Assembly: GCA_011959285.1 (NCBI GenBank)
Contig: BLLW01000037.1
Span: 1 to 36,915, forward strand
Reading direction: 5' to 3'
DNA from: Lachnospiraceae bacterium
GTDB lineage: Bacteria > Bacillota > Clostridia > Lachnospirales > Lachnospiraceae
DNA length: 36,915 nucleotides
Both the position numbers and the translations under genes were made by a program. This document shows positions 33,015-36,915 of this stretch, piece after piece. The notes beneath the pieces are model-generated. The model saw only the letters and a program-made list of their open reading frames with translations, searched no databases and had not been told where the DNA came from. Numbering within the stretch: position 1 is the first letter of the stretch; every line of letters begins with the position of its first letter.

Positions 33015-33905
33015 CTAGTTCAATTTGGTCAGGGGATTTACCGGCTCGCCGTCCTTTGTCAACTTGAAGTAAACATTGGTTCCCTCTACGCTGAAATACT
33101 TTGTGGGCGAAGCCACTTCCGCAATCACATCACCAGCTGCCACATAGCTCCCCTCAGATACAAGGATATTTGCGAGCTGTCCGTAAGTAACCTCGTAGCC
33201 TCCTCCTAACTCCATGGTGATTGCATTTCCAATTTGAGGATCTGTAAATACAGAGCTGACTTTCCCCGCCGATGCTGCCGTAATCAAATCACCTTCATTC
33301 GCCTGGATGATGATTGCAGGATTATATTTATACTGTTGAAGGGTAGGAAAATAAACGGTTTTGTCCATGCTATAATTCACCAATATATTTCCCACAATGG
33401 GCCATACCAGCGTATCAGAATCGCTGAAAGTGAGCGCTGGCTGCATTGCCGTGGAAAGCGCTGTCGTATTCTCTTCCTGATCCGTCGATGCCAGTTTCGC
33501 CTCTTCCTGTTTTTCTGTGCCTTGATCCTTAGTATCCTGTTCTTTCTTTTCGGAATCTGCACTTTCCTGCCCGGTACCGTCCGACATGCTTTCGCTCTCT
33601 GATTGATCCGGATTTTCTACCTTCTGTGAATTTGTCTCCTGAAAATAAGGATCATAATCGAGATCATCCTGGGTAGATGCCCCCTGCGTAACACTTTCTG
33701 CAAGATGCACATCGTCTTCCTCATTCAGCCCTGCCGTTGTATTATTTTCAATAGCACTTAAATCTACCACATACCCCTCGTCCTGTGTGCTTCTATCTCT
33801 TCCCAGCCATAAACCCGTGGCAGTTAAAGAACCTAAAACCAGTACTGCTGAGGCAACCATAAGAATTCTTTCTTTTACGAGACCTCTTCTTCTACTTCTT
33901 CTCAT
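33015..33905 (-). CDS. SpoIIQ-like LytM/M23-domain protein, metal ligands lost
   Basis: A 296-residue bitopic protein with a basic N-terminus and one membrane helix at about 14-35. A long acidic Ser/Gln/Glu-rich linker (about 40-155) leads to an extracytoplasmic LytM-like domain (about 167-294). In active M23 peptidases the zinc is held by HxxxD and HxH. Here the matching places read QANEG and NVYFKL, so the domain is degenerate, as reported for B. subtilis SpoIIQ. SpoIIQ bridges forespore and mother cell during engulfment. The neighbouring spoIID-like gene supports the identity. ATG 33905 follows AGGAGG by about 7 nt; the longer upstream frame lacks a ribosome site. Confidence 0.75.
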   Translation of the reverse strand: MRRSRRRGLVKERILMVASAVLVLGSLTATGLWLGRDRSTQDEGYVVDLSAIENNTTAGLNEEDDVHLAESVTQGASTQDDLDYDPYFQETNSQKVENPDQSESESMSDGTGQESADSEKKEQDTKDQGTEKQEEAKLASTDQEENTTALSTAMQPALTFSDSDTLVWPIVGNILVNYSMDKTVYFPTLQQYKYNPAIIIQANEGDLITAASAGKVSSVFTDPQIGNAITMELGGGYEVTYGQLANILVSEGSYVAAGDVIAEVASPTKYFSVEGTNVYFKLTKDGEPVNPLTKLN

Positions 33906-34088
33906 CTTTATTCCTCCTAGAACCTGTTCTGCCATGTATACACATGATTTGTTCTTATGGATAGTTTTGCCCTTTTTTCCTTCTTTATTCAAATTTTCAA
34001 ATTATTGCACAACTGTTAACTTACGGAGAGGAAATTGACGCCCGGCTGCTGATGGTGTACGATTCCTTTCCATAAGGCTGAGCGTGTG

Positions 34089-35132
34089 CTATATTTTTTT
34101 CATGGATGTATCAGAGAAAAAGTAGTTCAGTATTTTTATATAGTCGTCACCTTCTTTTGCCATTTCGTTAGCTGTGAATTGGCTCATTCCAAGTCCATGA
34201 CCAACGCCTTCTGAGGTAATGATGATTTTAGTGTCTTCTTCTATGAAGTGAAAGCTGGAGGAAGAAAGGAGATAAGCATCACGGAATTGTTCGCCGGATA
34301 TGTATTTTTCTCCTCGGGCAAGGTAGAGTACGTAGCCTGCGCTGTCCCGGTAGAGATTTATGTCGTCTATTCCTTTTTCCTTTGATATGATTTCATTTTT
34401 TAAGATTTCTTCCTCCGTAATCTGAAACGGCAGGGTTTTATCCCAGATTCTGTCAAATTCGTTTTCATCGTAACGGATGGAGTTTGCATAGTCTTTGGAA
34501 AGAAAGTCCCTGCTGCATGAAACACTTTTTAGGTAAGGGTATTCTGTAAGACCTAATTCTTCTCCATTTCGTGTTGCGCCATTACTGACGGCAAAAAAGG
34601 AGCCGCTTACAGGTTGATTTTCGTAAGCCAGATATACACCTTTGGTCTGTGCCGCCGCTTCATAAATTCTTTCTGTGCCTTGTATGGTTCCGTAATCTTC
34701 ATCCATAATATGAATAGACCGGATTCCCTCTCCGCTCTCCGCTGCCAGAAGGAGAAGACTGGAACGAATCAGAACTGCTTGGGCTTTCAAAGCCTCCATT
34801 TCAAAATTATGGTCAATGCTTCTGACAAGTCTGTCTGCAACATACAGCTCAAGAGGAATTTCTTCCGATCCTAATACAGTCTCGTTAACAATGAAAAAGT
34901 CTCCCTCAGATGTTGTATTCAGCGTACGCAAAACGGCTGACTTTTCCTCTCCTTCCTTTAAATTGCCGAATAGAAATGTAATAAGATAGGGAATCATAAG
35001 CAAAAACAAAAGAACCGTACCAAGGCTTTTAGTAAAAAGCCCCGATACGCTTCTTTTTATAGAAGACAAGAATGACCCGCCGTAGGCGGCATTCGTTGTT
35101 TTGACAGTTTGAAAGACTCTAAGTTTTTTCAT
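34089..35132 (-). CDS. SpoIID/LytB-domain protein, catalytic Glu replaced
   Basis: Related to SpoIID, a lytic transglycosylase of the sporulation engulfment machine. The 347-residue protein has an N-terminal membrane anchor at about 38-56 and the SpoIID core FEMEALKAQAVLIRS. The C-terminal signature is GVGHGLGMSQFTANEMAKEG. In B. subtilis the catalytic Glu88 lies in ASEMPxxF before this core; here the segment is VRSIDHNF, with Ser at the Glu position. The RTYA motif reads RSSL. Activity may therefore be reduced or absent. It lies 183 bp upstream of the SpoIIQ-like gene in the same direction. GGAGG precedes ATG 35132. Confidence 0.82.
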   Translation of the reverse strand: MKKLRVFQTVKTTNAAYGGSFLSSIKRSVSGLFTKSLGTVLLFLLMIPYLITFLFGNLKEGEEKSAVLRTLNTTSEGDFFIVNETVLGSEEIPLELYVADRLVRSIDHNFEMEALKAQAVLIRSSLLLLAAESGEGIRSIHIMDEDYGTIQGTERIYEAAAQTKGVYLAYENQPVSGSFFAVSNGATRNGEELGLTEYPYLKSVSCSRDFLSKDYANSIRYDENEFDRIWDKTLPFQITEEEILKNEIISKEKGIDDINLYRDSAGYVLYLARGEKYISGEQFRDAYLLSSSSFHFIEEDTKIIITSEGVGHGLGMSQFTANEMAKEGDDYIKILNYFFSDTSMKKI

Positions 35133-35201
35133 AAGACACCTCCAGCCTATTTTATGTGGGGAGGCATCCTTTTATACCATTTATATCACTCTTTATGTTT
35201 G

Positions 35202-36386
35202 TTACATTGCCATGTCATAAAGCCATTTTGTGTACTTACTCTGGCTTTGTCTTATTTTTTCCTGTTCGCGCTGTTCATGAAGTGCCATGTCCACGTGCTG
35301 TACAGTTCCCACATTTCCGTTTTCATAGAGAAATACGCCGGTTCTCCGTACCATTCCCTTTGCCCCGTTCTGATCATCGGCAAGCGTATAGTTTGTGGAA
35401 GCATTCTGCAGGCAGATAGCACCTATTCCCTTTTCTGCCAGCGAGTAGAGCTGCTGGTTTCCGTTTTCATCCATGACCCAGATCTTCAATTTATCCCAGA
35501 TTTCGTCTCCTTCATCTATAAAACCATTGTGATCCGTGTCATAGGCGGCAAGATCTGCAAAACCATTGCCCGACTTGGTTCCGAAAAGTTCTGAACCGTC
35601 GTTAATGATGCCATCACCGTTCTTATCGAGCGCCAAGAAACCGCTGCCGGCTCCTAAACGGTTGATTTCATCCTCTTTTCCATCTCCATCAATATCGAAC
35701 AGGAAAGTCTGATCTGATAAATCTGCTATGTTTCCATCCAAGTTGATTACAAGCGGATCGCACATGGAAGTCCGTTTATAACTTATGGTGTTTTCATAGT
35801 ATTCCTGAAAACTGCGGCTCATCTCAAGATTCAGATTAAAATTGATTTCTCTGCCATCCGCACATCTGACCGTTCCGGTGGTGGAAAATGAAGTAGTCTC
35901 TGTCTCTTCATGATAGTACTGACTGCTGAACGTAAATGTTTTTGTCCCTACGCCTACGCTTGAAGCCAGTACATCCTGTGTAGAAGCAAGGTCGCTCCCG
36001 CTGGCACTTTCCTCTCTGAGACTAAAATCTCTCCCTCTGTCAGGGAAAAGAATCGCCATCAAAAAGTTAAAGCATTGCTGGCGTATCTCGCGAAACTGCT
36101 GCTGCGCGCTGGCTGCCTCTGCGCTGCTGACACTGCCGGATGCAATTGTCTTCATCTTGGCACGCATCTCGTCAAAGCTGGATTTTAACGCATCTTCTGG
36201 GTTTCTCTTGCCAGCCTGCGCCCCATCTTTATTCACACTATCATGTAATCCATTTCCAAGCAGACCGCCGGTTCCGCCCTGCAATGCCTGCCTGCTGTTC
36301 GTAATGGCTACTCTGGTTACCCTCGTGGTAAACGAAGAGTATTTTCTGGCGGAGTCCATTCCTATTGAGCTGGAATCTATTCGCAT
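35202..36386 (-). CDS. Protein with EF-hand-like Ca-binding loops, probable motility regulon member
   Basis: A 394-residue protein of unknown function, with no signal peptide or membrane helix. The N-terminal 120 residues are Ser/Gln/Ala-rich and helical. Residues 150-205 look beta-rich. Residues 227-310 carry three Ca-binding-type loops: DIDGDGKEDE (231-240), DKNGDGIIND (254-263) and DTDHNGFIDE (283-292). The surrounding GSELFG...GFADLAAYD...IWDKLKIW pattern resembles segments of large RTX-type calcium-binding proteins. ATG 36386 follows AGGAGG by 4-5 nt; the frame extends upstream without a ribosome site. A near-consensus sigma-28 promoter lies about 165 bp upstream, suggesting expression with late flagellar genes. 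Confidence 0.7.
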   Translation of the reverse strand: MRIDSSSIGMDSARKYSSFTTRVTRVAITNSRQALQGGTGGLLGNGLHDSVNKDGAQAGKRNPEDALKSSFDEMRAKMKTIASGSVSSAEAASAQQQFREIRQQCFNFLMAILFPDRGRDFSLREESASGSDLASTQDVLASSVGVGTKTFTFSSQYYHEETETTSFSTTGTVRCADGREINFNLNLEMSRSFQEYYENTISYKRTSMCDPLVINLDGNIADLSDQTFLFDIDGDGKEDEINRLGAGSGFLALDKNGDGIINDGSELFGTKSGNGFADLAAYDTDHNGFIDEGDEIWDKLKIWVMDENGNQQLYSLAEKGIGAICLQNASTNYTLADDQNGAKGMVRRTGVFLYENGNVGTVQHVDMALHEQREQEKIRQSQSKYTKWLYDMAM

Positions 36387-36550
36387 TCTTCCTCCTTCTT
36401 CTTGTCCCTTGCTTTTATCTCCCCTCCATGATCGAAAAAAACAAAAATGATACACAAAAGGGCTGTCCGTTTCCCTAAAGTATACCATCCGTGGCGACAT
36501 AATTGATTCATATTGGGCGGGTATTCTGGCCATAAATACCTGCAATATAT

Positions 36551-36577
36551 TTATCGGACGGTACGGAAATTAGTTTA
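36551..36577 (-). promoter_or_regulatory. sigma-28 (SigD/FliA) promoter
   Basis: The minus strand reads TAAA, 15 bp, TCCGATAA. The consensus is TAAA-N15-GCCGATAA (or GCCGATAT in Bacillus), so 11 of 12 defined bases match with exact spacing. It faces the Ca-binding-loop gene, with a leader of about 160 nt. Confidence 0.65.
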
Positions 36578-36692
36578 GTCTAAATGGGGATTTTGTTTGG
36601 AAGGGATATGAGGGGGAGGACGAGGAAGGCGGCAGGATAAGGGCGGCAGCGGGGATGGAGGATGAAGAAAAGCAGGGAGCGGACTTGGGCGG
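36578..36692. other. Intergenic G/A-rich stretch
   Basis: No gene, RNA or terminator is seen. From about 36599 the plus strand is almost entirely G and A with many GG and GGG runs. I do not find four evenly spaced G-runs that would support a G-quadruplex. Confidence 0.6.
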
Positions 36693-36915
36693 GGGCGCGC
36701 ATAGCATACGGTTTCAAGTCTCTTCTCAAAATCGGATTCCACTAACAGAATGTATGTAGGTATTTCAGAGCGGACGGGTCGGATCCAGGCGGCATCCGTG
36801 CCGCTTGGATCCTAAAATCGCCATCCATGGCGATTTTGCCCTAGGGAGTTCCACATTCTGTAAGTGAAATTGCCGATTTTTCGCAAAGACTTGAAACCGT
36901 ATGCTATGCGCGCCC
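36693..36915. repeat. 223-bp structured inverted-repeat element at the window end
   Basis: The outermost 29 bp (36693-36721 and 36887-36915) are perfect reverse complements. The similarity continues imperfectly to ACAGAATGT (36745-36753) and ACATTCTGT (36853-36861), giving arms of about 60 bp. Inside are two hairpins. One is GGATCCAGGCGGCA/TGCCGCTTGGATCC (36781-36812, one G-U). The other is AAAATCGCCAT/ATGGCGATTTT (36814-36837, perfect, 2-nt loop). No ORF is present. It looks like a small palindromic repeat or MITE-like element; the repeat may continue past the window. Confidence 0.75.

Noticed and set aside
33906-34088. sigma-F/sigma-E type promoters before the SpoIIQ-like and SpoIID-like genes
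   Set aside because: I looked for the -35/-10 patterns and found no convincing match; reading by eye is not enough to call one.
36599-36692. Possible G-quadruplex in the G/A-rich tract
   Set aside because: Four closely spaced runs of three or more G are not present.

Overview
The window looks like chromosome of a low-to-moderate GC, spore-lineage Clostridia member, most likely Lachnospiraceae. This is inferred from gene content: a glgC-glgD pair, SpoVG, SpoIID, SpoIIQ and Spo0A-type proteins, a DnaD/DnaI-type helicase loading operon, strong AGGAGG ribosome sites and sigma-A promoters. I see no rRNA, tRNA, CRISPR array or transposase.

Left part (1-7.8 kb): a pseudaminic acid (Pse) locus built as two convergent operons. 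The plus-strand operon is pseF, a PLP-dependent amino-acid decarboxylase-like gene, pseI and pseG. The minus-strand operon is pseC, a family 2 glycosyltransferase and an ATP-grasp ligase. PseB and PseH are not in the window. The decarboxylase and ligase are not part of the core Pse pathway and suggest a further modified sugar, probably for flagellin. A stand-alone Spo0A-type DNA-binding domain protein lies directly upstream of pseC, behind a promoter overlapped by a perfect 9-bp inverted repeat.

8.3-16.3 kb (all minus strand): a divergent HAM1/RdgB-like pyrophosphatase, a 3-methyladenine DNA glycosylase, a 33-residue small protein, a Na/Pi-cotransporter with a PhoU-like tail, mfd, pth and spoVG. 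The order spoVG-pth-mfd is the classic Firmicutes block. 16.4-18.8 kb: glgC-glgD for glycogen synthesis.

19-24 kb (plus strand): murC, then a dnaD-like gene, a dnaC/dnaI-like helicase loader and a long-form PRPP synthetase. Between murC and dnaD lies a cluster of six DnaA-box-like 9-mers, partly folded into the murC terminator hairpin. 24-30.1 kb: a polytopic membrane protein and a membrane-anchored glycosyltransferase (YkoS/YkoT-like), plsC, murF and ddl.

30.2-36.4 kb (minus strand): a GH9-like lipoprotein that appears to have lost its catalytic Asp pair, an amidohydrolase, SpoIIQ-like and SpoIID-like proteins that both lack expected catalytic residues, and a protein with EF-hand-like Ca-binding loops. 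The last gene is preceded by a near-consensus sigma-28 (motility) promoter. The window ends in a 223-bp element with a 29-bp perfect terminal inverted repeat and two internal hairpins. The motility-type promoter and the Pse locus together suggest a flagellated organism, although no flagellar structural gene is present here.
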